From Paraburkholderia bryophila (lineage in GTDB: Bacteria > Pseudomonadota > Gammaproteobacteria > Burkholderiales > Burkholderiaceae): a stretch of 64,000 nucleotides of DNA. Position 1 is the stretch's first letter. Each line of letters begins with the position of its first letter. Of this stretch, positions 33,135 through 42,927 are shown in pieces. The stretch covers positions 1 to 64,000 of the forward strand of contig NZ_QLTK01000015.1 in assembly GCF_003269035.1 (NCBI RefSeq). The letters are read 5' to 3'. The notes beneath the pieces were generated by a model that did not search any database, had not been told where the DNA came from, and was given only the letters and a program-made list of their open reading frames with translations. The position numbers were made by a program, and so were the translations under genes.

Positions 33135-35900
33135 TCAATCGTTACCGGCATCGACCAGATAGTCCGCCTCGATATCTGCCTGCCCGCCACCCGCAAACTT
33201 CCATGGCTTAACCTCGGCCGTATCCTGTTCAAGCGCCCGCAAACGCACATCCTGCGCACTGGACGTAAACACCCGCACCGTCTCCCCCAGATCATTCGTG
33301 CGCCCCTGCAACGTGCGCCCAGAAGGCAGCTTCAATTCATAAGGGTGGTGAATCATCGGTGTGCCGTCCGTTTCGCTTTCCAGAACGTATTGCGCCTGAT
33401 ATGGCGGCCTGAACGGCGGCAAGGGATAAGGCTGACTAGCTGGCCCATCGAAGCTGTACTGACTACCCTTGAAAGAGATCTTGCCGGGCGCCTGAATATT
33501 GACTTCGCCGCCAGCTAACTCGATATAGCCTTCGCCCGACGACAGCCGGATGCCATCCAGCGCCGCGATATCGACTTTCCCCTTGATAGCCAGCAACTTG
33601 ATCACCCGCTCGGCGATCACTTCGATATCGTCGTCGTGAGCCTGAATCCGGACCGGCCCCTTCGCGGCAAATAAATCGATCCCGCCGCGCTGTACGAACA
33701 GGCTGATCTTCTCGACCGCCCCCGCAATGAACGACTTTCCGGCCGCCACGAAAGTACTCAGGCCACTCGCGAGATTGATGTGCCGATCGGCAGTTGCGTG
33801 AATGGAAGCCTTGCTCGAAAGACCAATGTCCTCCGGGCTTCCAAGCGCCAGCAACGGTTTGGCAAAGACATTCGCATTCCCGGTGCCGCCGCCTGCTGTC
33901 CGCCCTCCCTTCGACGTGCCTGACACGCTGTGCCGCGTCGCATCCGAAAAGCCCTTCAGTTCCTGATGCCCCGGCTTCAGACTTTCGGCCTGGATCTGTT
34001 CACTTGCGTCAGCTAAGGTTTCAAGCAGGCTTGCCGAATTGCCGAGTTGCTCCTGCGTCTCGCGCGCATCGAGCGGCTGGCCGTTCGACGGTTTCGTATA
34101 CGTGCTCACATACAGGCCGCGATTGGCCCGTATCGCGCCCCATGCATCGGTCTTCAGATCGAAGCCCGAGCCGAGATAGGCGCCGCGCGCATTGTCGTTC
34201 TGATCGATCAGGTAGCCTATTTGCAGCAGGGTGATGCCGTTACTGCCGCTATTGAACAATTGAGCGCGTGTCTGGCCCGTCGCATCGTCCATGACGAAGT
34301 GACTGAAATCCGAGCCGTGATATTCCTTCGACCGGTAGCCCGAAAGAATGCCGTTCGTGTGCCACGCCGGACGCACCGCGCCGTTGTAGACGCGATGGAC
34401 CGCAAGCGGTCTGTCGCAATCCCCGCCCACGTGATCGACGATTAACTCTTCCCCTACTCTCGGCACATGCACGCCGCCGTAACCTGCGCCGGTATCGGCC
34501 TGCGCGGCACGAATCCAGCATGACGCTCCCGCGTTGCCGGGGTTGTGCCGGCCCCACAAAAACACCACCTTGATACGGTTCAGGTCGTCCGTGTAGACCT
34601 CTTCGCCCTTCGGTCCAACCACCATCGCGGTCTCGAGATGCATCACTGGCTTTTTATGTTCGAACGGACTGCGATACGGCACCGTCGTACGCTGTGCTTC
34701 GATCTCGACCAGACAGCATCCTTCACTGCCGTCGAAGTGACGAATCTTCAAGAACTCGTGGTCGGCGCGGCCCGCCATCGCCTGCTGCAACTCGCGTTTC
34801 AGGCTGTGCGGATAATCCGGCTCCTCACGCGAGACGGGCAGATTGTTCTCGAGGTAGCGCCATACCTTGAGCGCAACGAATTGCCGCTGCTCTTCCGGCT
34901 CGCGATCATGTTCGGGATGGTCCACCAGTTGGAAAACGCGACCCGCATCGATACCGGGCAGACCACCCAATCCATGAAACCGCTTCGCGCGCGACTCCCA
35001 TTCTTCGACGCGAATCTTCGACAGCGCCTGACCCCGCTCACTTTCCCGGTACGTGTACGCACCAGTGAACTCGAAGATTTCAGTCTGCCCCGGCAACGCC
35101 CCCTGATTCGGGCGAGCGTGAACAAGCGTGCCTTTCGGACGCGACGGTATAGGCGGATGCTTGTAATCGGAGGTACGTGTCGCATACGCGGCACTTTGCA
35201 GCGTGCGCGAACCCGACCACAGCGTGAGCGCACCGACGTCGCTGCCGTGTAGATCGGATCGGTAGTAGCGCACGGGCGCGATCTCGTCGACGTACCGAAG
35301 ATTGTCCGTAATAACGAACGTATGCGATTGACCGTCGGCGCTGTATCGGAAGAATCCGTATAGCCCCTCCGACTCCATTAGTCGGTGGACGAAATTCCAG
35401 TCGGTTTCACTCTGCCGGCAATACGACAGCAACGGCAAGGATCGCGATAGTGCGAAGGTGAATTTGCCCTGCGCCTGCGGGTGCTCGTTGAAGACGTCGC
35501 TGATAATGTCGTCGACGGAACGGTCCTGCCAGATTCGCATGTCGCTGCGCAAGTGCAGAAAATGCAGCCATGACGCGAAGCTGATCTGATAGCTGGTCAG
35601 GTCGCCGTTGGCGCCGAGCCGCCGGAACCGATGAACATAGCCGTTGATAGGCAGATAGGATTTATCGGCCTGCTGAATCCAGAGCGTTATCGACTGAGAC
35701 ATTAACGTCTTGAGTCCGATATCGCTGTCTACCGAGACCATGTCGATCGTGACGCTGAAATCGCGACCGAGTTCGGCATACGTCACCGCCCGGCGCGGTA
35801 ATAGCGTGTTGGCAGGCAGCGACGGAATATCCGTTTTTAGCAGTCGCTCATGCTGGATCAGATCGCTGCGAATGGCCTGAATCAAATCAGTTAGCTTCAT
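33135..35900 (-). CDS. vgrG: Type VI secretion spike protein VgrG
   Basis: A 921-residue VgrG. The ATG at 35900 follows AAGGAGA, ruling out the longer reading. Domains: N-terminal gp27-like region from residue 1 to about 400 (SETDWNFVHRLMESEGLYGFF), OB-fold gp5 region (RIKVVFLWGR, SCWIRAAQADTGAGYGGVHVPRVGEELIVDHVGGDCDRPLAV), then a long DUF2345 C-terminal stem (GDIDL-type repeats, VDIAALDGIRLSSGEGYIELAGG). A 100-residue tail past the DUF2345 region (PYPLPPFRPPYQ and on) probably contacts cargo. The core type VI apparatus is not in the window, so this is an orphan spike with cargo. Confidence 0.93.
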   Translation of the reverse strand: MKLTDLIQAIRSDLIQHERLLKTDIPSLPANTLLPRRAVTYAELGRDFSVTIDMVSVDSDIGLKTLMSQSITLWIQQADKSYLPINGYVHRFRRLGANGDLTSYQISFASWLHFLHLRSDMRIWQDRSVDDIISDVFNEHPQAQGKFTFALSRSLPLLSYCRQSETDWNFVHRLMESEGLYGFFRYSADGQSHTFVITDNLRYVDEIAPVRYYRSDLHGSDVGALTLWSGSRTLQSAAYATRTSDYKHPPIPSRPKGTLVHARPNQGALPGQTEIFEFTGAYTYRESERGQALSKIRVEEWESRAKRFHGLGGLPGIDAGRVFQLVDHPEHDREPEEQRQFVALKVWRYLENNLPVSREEPDYPHSLKRELQQAMAGRADHEFLKIRHFDGSEGCCLVEIEAQRTTVPYRSPFEHKKPVMHLETAMVVGPKGEEVYTDDLNRIKVVFLWGRHNPGNAGASCWIRAAQADTGAGYGGVHVPRVGEELIVDHVGGDCDRPLAVHRVYNGAVRPAWHTNGILSGYRSKEYHGSDFSHFVMDDATGQTRAQLFNSGSNGITLLQIGYLIDQNDNARGAYLGSGFDLKTDAWGAIRANRGLYVSTYTKPSNGQPLDARETQEQLGNSASLLETLADASEQIQAESLKPGHQELKGFSDATRHSVSGTSKGGRTAGGGTGNANVFAKPLLALGSPEDIGLSSKASIHATADRHINLASGLSTFVAAGKSFIAGAVEKISLFVQRGGIDLFAAKGPVRIQAHDDDIEVIAERVIKLLAIKGKVDIAALDGIRLSSGEGYIELAGGEVNIQAPGKISFKGSQYSFDGPASQPYPLPPFRPPYQAQYVLESETDGTPMIHHPYELKLPSGRTLQGRTNDLGETVRVFTSSAQDVRLRALEQDTAEVKPWKFAGGGQADIEADYLVDAGND

Positions 35901-36073
35901 TCTCCTTGCCCAATTCTTGTCTCCCTCGGCTCGTGTTGCTAACGCTAGCGGGCCAGAATGCGCGATTCTACGTAGGACGCGATGACGAAATTGACGAGGC
36001 AAAGATGAGAAATTTCAGAAAGCCTTCTGATTCAATGCATAACGAATATCTAGCGCATTTATAGGCCTGAAAT

Positions 36074-36107
36074 AAAAAAACCACGCCTGAATCAGGCGTG
36101 GTTTTCT
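36074..36107 (-). terminator. Rho-independent terminator downstream of mmsA
   Basis: AAAACCACGCCTGA (36077-36090) pairs with TCAGGCGTGGTTTT (36092-36105). On the minus strand it is followed by a T-rich run, ending the mmsA transcript and insulating the vgrG island. Confidence 0.88.
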
Positions 36108-36142
36108 CGTTACAGCAAGTCTTCTTTTTTATTCTCTATCCA

Positions 36143-37666
36143 CTACTTCGCGACCGGCATCGTGAACTCCGCACCCTTCGCGATGCTATCCGGCCAGCGC
36201 TGCATGATGCTCTTGTAACGCGTATAGAAGCGCACACCCTCTTCGCCGTAAGCATGATGATCGCCGAACAGCGAGCGCTTCCAGCCGCCGAACGAGTGCC
36301 ACGCCATCGGCACCGGAATCGGCACGTTGATGCCGACCATGCCGACCTGAATCTGGCGGCCGAATGCGCGTGCCACGCCGCCGTCCGACGTGAACAGCGA
36401 CACGCCATTGCCGAACTCATGCGCGTTGATCAACGCAACCGCGCTCGCGAAATCGGGCACACGCACCACGGCCAGCACCGGGCCGAATATCTCTTCCTGA
36501 TAGATCTTCATTTCAGTCCCGACGTTATCGAACAACGTGCCGCCGATAAAGAAACCCTCTTCTTCCGCCACCGGATGTGTGCGGCCGTCGACGATCAGCT
36601 TCGCGCCTTGCTCCACGCCCGAAGCGATATATCCGGCCACCTTGGCCTTATGTTCGGCGGTCACCAAGGGTCCCATCTCCGCGTCGAGATGCTCGCCGTT
36701 CCTGATCACCAGCGACTTGACGCGCGGCACCAGCTTCTCGATCAACGTGTCGGCGACATTACCCACCGCGACCGCCACCGAAATCGCCATGCAACGCTCG
36801 CCTGCCGAGCCGTAGGCCGCGCCGATCAGCGCGTCGACCGCCTGGTCCAGATCCGCGTCGGGCATCACCACCAGATGGTTCTTCGCGCCGCCGAGTGCCT
36901 GCACGCGCTTGCCGCGCTTCGACGCTTCCGTGTGAATGTATTCGGCGATCGGCGTGGAGCCGACGAACGACAGCGCCGCGACGTCCGGGTGCTCGATCAA
37001 TGCATCGACCGCGACCTTGTCGCCGTTCACGACGTTGAACACGCCGTCCGGCAGACCGGCTTCCTTCAGCAACGCCGCGATCCGCAGCGACGCGGAAGGA
37101 TCTCGCTCCGAAGGCTTCAGCACGAACGTATTGCCGCAAGCCAGCGCGACCGGGAACATCCACATCGGCACCATGACCGGAAAATTGAACGGCGTGATGC
37201 CCGCGACCACGCCGAGCGCCTGACGCAGATTCCAGTTGTCGATGCCGCCGCCGATCTGGTCGGTGAAGTCGGTCTTGAGCAGGTTCGGAATGCCGCACGC
37301 GAATTCGACCACTTCGATACCGCGCACCACTTCGCCTTGCGCGTCGGTAAACACCTTGCCGTGTTCGCGCGTGATCAGCATGGCGAGTTCGTCGTGATGC
37401 TGGTTCAGCAATTCCTTGAACCTGAACAGAATGCGCGCGCGCTTGAGCGGTGCGGTTTCGCTCCACGCCGGGAACGCGGCCTTGGCGGCCTGCACGGCCG
37501 CGTCCACTTCCTCGACCGACGCCAGCGCAACCGAACCGGTCACCTTGCCGGTGGCCGGATTGAACACGTCCTTGAAGCGGCCGCTGCTCGCCGCAACCGG
37601 CGCGCCGCCGATGTAGTGGCCCAACTGCTGCACCGACAGCTTCGCCTGCTCGTTCACTGCATTCAT
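36143..37666 (-). CDS. mmsA: CoA-acylating methylmalonate-semialdehyde dehydrogenase
   Basis: A 507-residue aldehyde dehydrogenase. Start MNAVNEQAKL behind AAGGAC. The family-specific segments are GITPFNFPVMVPMWMFPVALACGNTFVLKPSERDPSA, KNHLVVMPDAD and the nucleophile in GSAGERCMAIS. It converts methylmalonate semialdehyde to propionyl-CoA (or malonate semialdehyde to acetyl-CoA) with NAD and CoA in valine, inositol or beta-alanine catabolism. No mmsB or isobutyryl-CoA genes adjoin, so it stands alone here with its own terminator. Confidence 0.9.
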   Translation of the reverse strand: MNAVNEQAKLSVQQLGHYIGGAPVAASSGRFKDVFNPATGKVTGSVALASVEEVDAAVQAAKAAFPAWSETAPLKRARILFRFKELLNQHHDELAMLITREHGKVFTDAQGEVVRGIEVVEFACGIPNLLKTDFTDQIGGGIDNWNLRQALGVVAGITPFNFPVMVPMWMFPVALACGNTFVLKPSERDPSASLRIAALLKEAGLPDGVFNVVNGDKVAVDALIEHPDVAALSFVGSTPIAEYIHTEASKRGKRVQALGGAKNHLVVMPDADLDQAVDALIGAAYGSAGERCMAISVAVAVGNVADTLIEKLVPRVKSLVIRNGEHLDAEMGPLVTAEHKAKVAGYIASGVEQGAKLIVDGRTHPVAEEEGFFIGGTLFDNVGTEMKIYQEEIFGPVLAVVRVPDFASAVALINAHEFGNGVSLFTSDGGVARAFGRQIQVGMVGINVPIPVPMAWHSFGGWKRSLFGDHHAYGEEGVRFYTRYKSIMQRWPDSIAKGAEFTMPVAK

Positions 37667-37909
37667 GTCCTTACCTCGGGTTCGGGATCGGCCGCGACGC
37701 AGGTCGGGTTCCCGGCCGCTGGCAAAAAGATCAGGCCGAGCCGCGTCGCACACGAGCGGTATTCCGCTCGCCGGCCGGCTCGCCAAGACCTGCAAACTGT
37801 ATCGACGGCGCCGGTGGGATTCCCGATACAGCACGATAAAACCGCGCCGCACTGTATTGTTTTTTGCGCGGCAACTGTATTGGTTAAAGGGGTGTGGCCG
37901 CTGGCGCAA

Positions 37910-39022
37910 TCAGCGCCAAAGCTCCGTCAGCTCGTTGGCCAGCACCATCTTCTCGCGAACCCGTTCAATGAACGCTGTATCGGTCGCGCCTTGCGCCTTG
38001 AGGAATTTCAGCGCGGCGGAGTGAACAGCGCGCATGGACCGTCCGTCGATGCCGGTCATGCGCGCTGCGCTGCGCCGCGTCGCGTCCACCAGGTCGCGCG
38101 CGCTGCCGAAATCGGGCGAAAGACCGCATTGCGTCTCGAACGCGGCGCGCAAGCCGGCCGCGTAATCGCGCGACTGCCCGAGTTGGTCCATATCGATCAG
38201 CAGATCCACGCCGTCGGCCATGCGCAACGCGCAAAGAATCCACAACGCGACGAACGCCCGGTACGCGTTATTGGCTTCCGCGCTGCGCGCGTATTGCTCG
38301 CACGCCAGCGCATACGCGTCGTCCGAGTTGGGCGAGACGGGCGGCAGGCTCACGCCGCAGACCGCGATGGCCTCCCTGACCAATGGGTCCGACTGATTCA
38401 AACCCAGCACACGAAACGGCGCCGCGACAAAGAACGCGTTGCTCCATTGCTGACTGAGCAGCCAGCCCGACGCGAACTGCGACGCCGGATTGCGCAACAC
38501 GCCCACATGCATGGCCTGCGCAAAGGCCTGCTTCAGCCACGGCAAGCGGCCCGACGAACGGCAGAACTTGAACACCGGCACACGCCCGTGCTCCAGCGTG
38601 CGGTCGGACAGATTGCGCAAATAGGCCTGCAATGCGGGGAATTCCGCATCCGGTGCGAGGGTGAAGCGATCGATACCGAAGCGCTTTCCATAGCCTTCGA
38701 CACCGCGCGCACCTTCGTGGAGAAACGGCCGGTATTCGTCGAAATAAGGCGCGGCGAGCGGCGGATGACCGGATGTCAGCGTGGGGCGCGACGCGGCGAC
38801 ATCCGCGAGGCTCAAATCCGCGAGCACGTTGCTGAGCGGTTCGTAGAAACCGGTCGCAGTGTCGAGCGCGCGCAGACGCGACCAGACCCACGTTCCCGCG
38901 CTACGCCAGCCCGTGTGCAGAAATACCCCTTGTTTCAGGGGACTTTTTTGCGCGGTGGCATCCGGCTGCCGGGCCGGATCGTTCGACGAGGCGGCGCCTG
39001 ACGGATTGGCTGAAGACGACAT
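37910..39022 (-). CDS. Sulfotransferase-like protein
   Basis: A 370-residue protein with a low-complexity N-terminal 30 residues. VFLHTGWRSAGTWVWSRL resembles the 5'-phosphosulfate loop of PAPS-dependent sulfotransferases. VGVLRNPASQFASGWLLSQ resembles the 3'-phosphate binding Arg-Ser motif. Both are degenerate, so the donor and acceptor are uncertain and it could be a nucleotide-binding relative. The start ATG follows GAAGAGAAG. It stands alone, upstream of mmsA, with a 240-bp gap and no shared pathway. Confidence 0.6.
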   Translation of the reverse strand: MSSSANPSGAASSNDPARQPDATAQKSPLKQGVFLHTGWRSAGTWVWSRLRALDTATGFYEPLSNVLADLSLADVAASRPTLTSGHPPLAAPYFDEYRPFLHEGARGVEGYGKRFGIDRFTLAPDAEFPALQAYLRNLSDRTLEHGRVPVFKFCRSSGRLPWLKQAFAQAMHVGVLRNPASQFASGWLLSQQWSNAFFVAAPFRVLGLNQSDPLVREAIAVCGVSLPPVSPNSDDAYALACEQYARSAEANNAYRAFVALWILCALRMADGVDLLIDMDQLGQSRDYAAGLRAAFETQCGLSPDFGSARDLVDATRRSAARMTGIDGRSMRAVHSAALKFLKAQGATDTAFIERVREKMVLANELTELWR

Positions 39023-39285
39023 GGAACTTCTCTTCCAATGAAAGCGGCAACGATGCGAAGGAAAAAGGACGCGGCCTGCGCCGCTTCAATGCTGGCGCAC
39101 ACTTTAGCGGGTCAAGCTGTCGACTGCGTTACAGAAGCATCACTTTACCTTGCAATGGCGGCCGCGCATTTTGGGCGGCGCAGACAGGACAGCGGTGGAA
39201 ACCTCGTGTCCAGAAACGCTAAAACGCTTTGAAGCCCTTTGAAAGGCTTTAAGCTGCCGGATTCCCGCATTCAATCATCGCCGAT

Positions 39286-40191
39286 ATGAACGATTCGACC
39301 GATATCCGTTTCCTGCTGACCATTCGCGACAGCGGCAGCCTGATCGCCGCGGCACGAAAACTGGGGCTATCGCCGTCGGCGGTGACACAGCGTCTTCAGC
39401 AACTCGAAAAGAAGTTGGGCACGCAACTGGTGAATCGCACCGCACGCCGTCTGCAATTCACGGAAGAAGGCGCACTGCTGTGCGAGCGCGGCGCCGAACT
39501 CGTCCAGCAGTTCGACGCCTTGTTCGACGATTTGCAGATGCGCCGCGGCGGCCTGATCGGTACCTTGAAAATCAACGCACCGCTCGGTTTCGGCCGACGC
39601 CACCTCGCGCCGGCGGTGGCGGCGTTCCAGCAGGAGAACCCGGATATCGACGTAGCGCTCACGCTATCCGACCAGCCGTTGACGGAGACGATGGATCGCT
39701 TCGACATCGTCGTGCATATTGGCGAGCTGCCGGTGTCGAACCTGGTCGGCTATACGATCGCACCGAACGCGCGCTTTGTCTGCGCCGCGCCCGCGCTGAT
39801 CCGGCGTGCCGGTGCGCCGGAATCGCCGGAACAATTGAGCCGGCTGCCCTGCATCGTGCTACGCGAAAATAACGAGGACGTCACGCTCTGGCAGTTCAGC
39901 AAAGGCCGCGCGCGTCACAGCGTGCGCGTGGCGCCCCGCATGAGCTGCAACGACGGCGACGTGATCCGCCAGTGGGCGTGCGAAGGCCGCGGCGTGATTT
40001 TGCGCTCGGAATGGGATGTCGCCGACGACCTCGCCAAAGGCAAGCTGGTGCGTTTGCTGCCGGGATGGAAGGCACCCGACGCCAACGTGATCGCGCTCAC
40101 GCACCAACGCGCCGGACTGCCGGCGCGCACCCGTCATTTCATGCAGTATTTGCAGGGCCGGTTCAGGCCGCTGCCGCCATGGCGGCGCTGA
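39286..40191 (+). CDS. LysR-family transcriptional regulator
   Basis: A 301-residue LysR protein. The HTH reads LTIRDSGSLIAAARKLGLSPSAVTQRLQQLEKKLGTQLVNR and the effector domain begins GTLKINAPLGFGRRHLAPAVA. It precedes a HAD-type hydrolase and a DSD1-type PLP enzyme on the same strand, probably its targets. Such trios act in D-amino-acid or hydroxy-amino-acid breakdown; this is inference. Intergenic gap to the HAD gene is 130 bp. Confidence 0.88.
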   Translation: MNDSTDIRFLLTIRDSGSLIAAARKLGLSPSAVTQRLQQLEKKLGTQLVNRTARRLQFTEEGALLCERGAELVQQFDALFDDLQMRRGGLIGTLKINAPLGFGRRHLAPAVAAFQQENPDIDVALTLSDQPLTETMDRFDIVVHIGELPVSNLVGYTIAPNARFVCAAPALIRRAGAPESPEQLSRLPCIVLRENNEDVTLWQFSKGRARHSVRVAPRMSCNDGDVIRQWACEGRGVILRSEWDVADDLAKGKLVRLLPGWKAPDANVIALTHQRAGLPARTRHFMQYLQGRFRPLPPWRR

Positions 40192-40323
40192 ACATCGGAG
40201 CGCCGTGCATGACGTGCGCGCAGGCGCAAGATTCAACCCGGCTGAATTTATGAGTAAATCCGGCTGAACGCCGCGATGCCGAGGCAAATCTATAATCGGT
40301 TCACACTCAACGCCGGGCACATC

Positions 40324-40980
40324 ATGACTGACACATCCGCACCCTCCGCGTACCCGAAAGCGGTGCTGTTCGACCTTCTGACCGCGCTGCTCGACTCGTG
40401 GACGTCGTGGAACCATGCCGCCGGGTCCGAACCGACTGGTCGCGCATGGCGGGCGGCCTATCTGCGTTTGACCTACGGCTGCGGCCAATACGTTCCGTAT
40501 GAACAACTGGTGCGCGACGCGGCCAAGGAAGTCGGCTTGCCCGAATCCGCGCCGCTCGCGCTCGAAGCCGACTGGCTGAAACTCGCGCCCTGGAGCGGCG
40601 CTGTCGAGGCGTTGCAGGCGCTCGCACCGCATTGCAAACTGGCGGTGGTCACCAACTGCTCCGCGCGCCTCGGCAAGCAGGCCGCGAATCTGTTCCCGGT
40701 TCACTGGGACGCGATCGTCACCGCCGAAGAAGCCGGCGTGTACAAACCCGATCCACTGCCCTACCGCCTCGCCCTCGACCAGCTCGGCGTAGCCGCGCAC
40801 GAAGCCGCGTTCGTCGCAGGCTCCAGCTACGACATGTTCGGCACCGCCGCCGTCGGCTTGCGGACATACTGGCACAACCGCGTCGGCTTGCCGCTCGTGA
40901 GCGGCGCGCAGCCGCCCGAAATCGAATCGCCCACGCTCGACCAGTTGGTGCCGTGGCTGCGCCGCTTCGGTCTGAACTGA
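40324..40980 (+). CDS. HAD-superfamily hydrolase, haloacid dehalogenase type II-like
   Basis: A 218-residue HAD protein. Nucleophile Asp is in AVLFDLLTALLDSW, the Thr/Ser and Asn motif is VVTNCSARLG, the Lys is in AGVYKPDPLPY, and the acidic pair lies in FVAGSSYDMFGTAAVG. The first motif is DLLTA, without the second Asp of phosphatases, resembling dehalogenases. Start ATG at 40324 gives a normal N-terminus; the 16 extra upstream residues are unlikely. It probably works with the DSD1 enzyme 37 bp downstream. Confidence 0.82.
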   Translation: MTDTSAPSAYPKAVLFDLLTALLDSWTSWNHAAGSEPTGRAWRAAYLRLTYGCGQYVPYEQLVRDAAKEVGLPESAPLALEADWLKLAPWSGAVEALQALAPHCKLAVVTNCSARLGKQAANLFPVHWDAIVTAEEAGVYKPDPLPYRLALDQLGVAAHEAAFVAGSSYDMFGTAAVGLRTYWHNRVGLPLVSGAQPPEIESPTLDQLVPWLRRFGLN

Positions 40981-41017
40981 ACTCTCGCTATTCACCGGTG
41001 AATACACGAAACTCGAC

Positions 41018-42169
41018 ATGAAACTCGACCACATCGAAACACCCGCCGCGCTGATCGACGTCGCGCGCATGCAGAAGAACATCGCCCGCATGCAGGGGCA
41101 GATGAACACGCTGGGCGTGGCGTTCCGCCCGCACGTGAAGACCACCAAATGCATCGACGTGGTGCGCGCGCAGATCGCCGCCGGTGCGCGCGGCATTACG
41201 GTGTCGACGTTGAAGGAAGCGGAGGCGTTCTTCGCGGCTGGGGTCGCCGACATTCTGTACGCGGTCAGCATGGTCCCCGCCAAATTGCCGCGCGCGTTGG
41301 CATTGCGCCGCCAGGGCTGCGATCTGAAGCTGGTGGTGGACAACCCGGGCGCCGCATCGGCAATTGCCGCGTTCGGCGACCAGCACGGTGAAACGTTCGA
41401 GGTCTGGATCGAGGTCGACACCGACGGACACCGCTCCGGCATCACACCCGAACAGGACACCTTGCTCGTGGTCGCCCGGATTCTGCATGAGAACGGCGTC
41501 AAGGTAGGCGGCGTGATGACCCACGCCGGTTCCAGCTACGAACTGAATACGCCCGAGGCGCTCGCCGCGCTCGCGGAGCAGGAACGTGCGGGCTGCGTGC
41601 GCGCGGCGCAGCGGCTGCGCGAGGCCGGCATTGCCTGCCCCGCCGTCAGCGTGGGTTCGACACCGACCGCGCTGGCCGCCGCGCAACTGGACGGCGTGAC
41701 CGAAGTGCGCGCCGGCGTCTACGTGCTGTTCGATCTGGTCATGCACAACGTCGGCGTGTGTGCGCTCGACGACATCGCGTTGAGCGTGCTCGCGACCGTG
41801 ATCGGTCATCAGGCGGACAAAGGCTGGGCGATTCTCGACGCGGGCTGGATGGCGTTGAGCCGCGATCGCGGCACCTCGAAGCAGGCGCACGATTTCGGCT
41901 ACGGCCTGCCGTGCTTGCTGAACGGCACGCCGCTCGCCGGCTACGTGGTGAGCGGCGCGAATCAGGAGCACGGGATTCTGTCGTCGGCCACGCCCGAGAC
42001 CGAGAGCGGCGCAGGTTTCGCCGACGACATCACCCAGCGCTTTCCGCTCGGCATGAAGCTGCGCATTCTGCCGAACCATGCGTGCGCAACCGGCGCGCAG
42101 TTTCCCGAGTATCACGCGGTCGCGCCGGACGGCGCCAGCGTGGAATGGCGACGCTTTCATGGCTGGTGA
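41018..42169 (+). CDS. DSD1-family PLP enzyme (D-serine/D-threonine or hydroxyaspartate-type)
   Basis: A 383-residue fold-type III PLP enzyme. The PLP-binding Lys is in FRPHVKTTKC near residue 42. The C-terminal metal site His-x-Cys is in PNHACATGAQFPEYH. These are the hallmarks of D-threonine aldolase, D-serine dehydratase and threo-3-hydroxyaspartate dehydratase. The exact reaction is not resolvable. Same strand as LysR and the HAD gene, probably one small operon. Confidence 0.85.
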   Translation: MKLDHIETPAALIDVARMQKNIARMQGQMNTLGVAFRPHVKTTKCIDVVRAQIAAGARGITVSTLKEAEAFFAAGVADILYAVSMVPAKLPRALALRRQGCDLKLVVDNPGAASAIAAFGDQHGETFEVWIEVDTDGHRSGITPEQDTLLVVARILHENGVKVGGVMTHAGSSYELNTPEALAALAEQERAGCVRAAQRLREAGIACPAVSVGSTPTALAAAQLDGVTEVRAGVYVLFDLVMHNVGVCALDDIALSVLATVIGHQADKGWAILDAGWMALSRDRGTSKQAHDFGYGLPCLLNGTPLAGYVVSGANQEHGILSSATPETESGAGFADDITQRFPLGMKLRILPNHACATGAQFPEYHAVAPDGASVEWRRFHGW

Positions 42170-42338
42170 GGGGCTCGGATTCGCCCCTGGCTCGCCGTGA
42201 TCAGAACTGGTGCTGAATACCCGTTGTCACCACCAGTTGCCGGCGCGTGCTCGACGGACTCACGCCATGGATCTGCTCGGCCAGCGGGACAACGCCAACA
42301 ACACGATGACCGCCGGCGCGGGCAACCAAGCCACGGGC

Positions 42339-42788
42339 TTACTCGTCCTCGTCTTCAAGCCCGGCCAGCAGATCGTCCACCGCGCGATACACACGCTCGA
42401 CGATCTCCGGTCCGACCTTGCGCTCCAGCTCGCGGTAATGCGCTTCGAGATCTTTTGAAATCACCCGCACCAGTTCCACGCTGGTATCGGTGAGCGACAC
42501 CAGCACGCGGCGCTGGTCTTCCGCGAAACGCTCCTTGATCACCAGTTCCATGCTCTCCATGCGCGCGAGCACGCCGGCCATGCTCGGGCTCGAAATCGTA
42601 CAGATGTCGGAGATGTGACGCGGCTCCATCGGACCATGCTCGTTGAGCGCGCGGATCACGCGCCATTGCTGCTCGGTCAATCCATGCGCGGTAATCAATG
42701 GGCGAAAACGCTCCATCATTTTTTCTCGGGCGCGCAGCAACAGCATGGGCAGGTTGCGGTGCAAAACTCGGGTGGAGGCAGCGGACAT
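42339..42788 (-). CDS. hpaR: Homoprotocatechuate degradation operon regulator HpaR
   Basis: A 149-residue MarR-family repressor. The HTH is ITAHGLTEQQWRVIRALNEHGPMEPRHISDICTISSPSMAGVLARMESMELV, matching HpaR. It faces the hpa operon with about 140 bp between containing a perfect palindrome. HpaR binds operators near hpaG and its own gene and is released by aromatic acids such as homoprotocatechuate (known of the family). Confidence 0.9.
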   Translation of the reverse strand: MSAASTRVLHRNLPMLLLRAREKMMERFRPLITAHGLTEQQWRVIRALNEHGPMEPRHISDICTISSPSMAGVLARMESMELVIKERFAEDQRRVLVSLTDTSVELVRVISKDLEAHYRELERKVGPEIVERVYRAVDDLLAGLEDEDE

Positions 42789-42888
42789 GTTCGAAGAAGA
42801 ATTAAAAAAAGCAGCCGTCGAAGCTTAAGGGAAAACCCGTGATCAGCCGACATGGCTATTGACCATGGATCATATCAAGCGCGATACT

Positions 42889-42902
42889 ACTAACATGTTA
42901 GT
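42889..42902. promoter_or_regulatory. Perfect palindrome, HpaR operator
   Basis: ACTAACATGTTAGT is a perfect 14-bp palindrome 26 bp before the chosen hpaG1 start. Placement between hpaR and hpaG1 supports a repressor site and makes any hpaG1 start upstream of it unlikely. Confidence 0.7.
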
Positions 42903-42927
42903 GTTTTTGCCGAGAGACAGCCAGACT

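Noticed and set aside
36098..39001. 967-codon frame opposite mmsA and the sulfotransferase-like gene
   Set aside because: His/Arg-rich antisense shadow caused by high G+C third positions on the coding strand.
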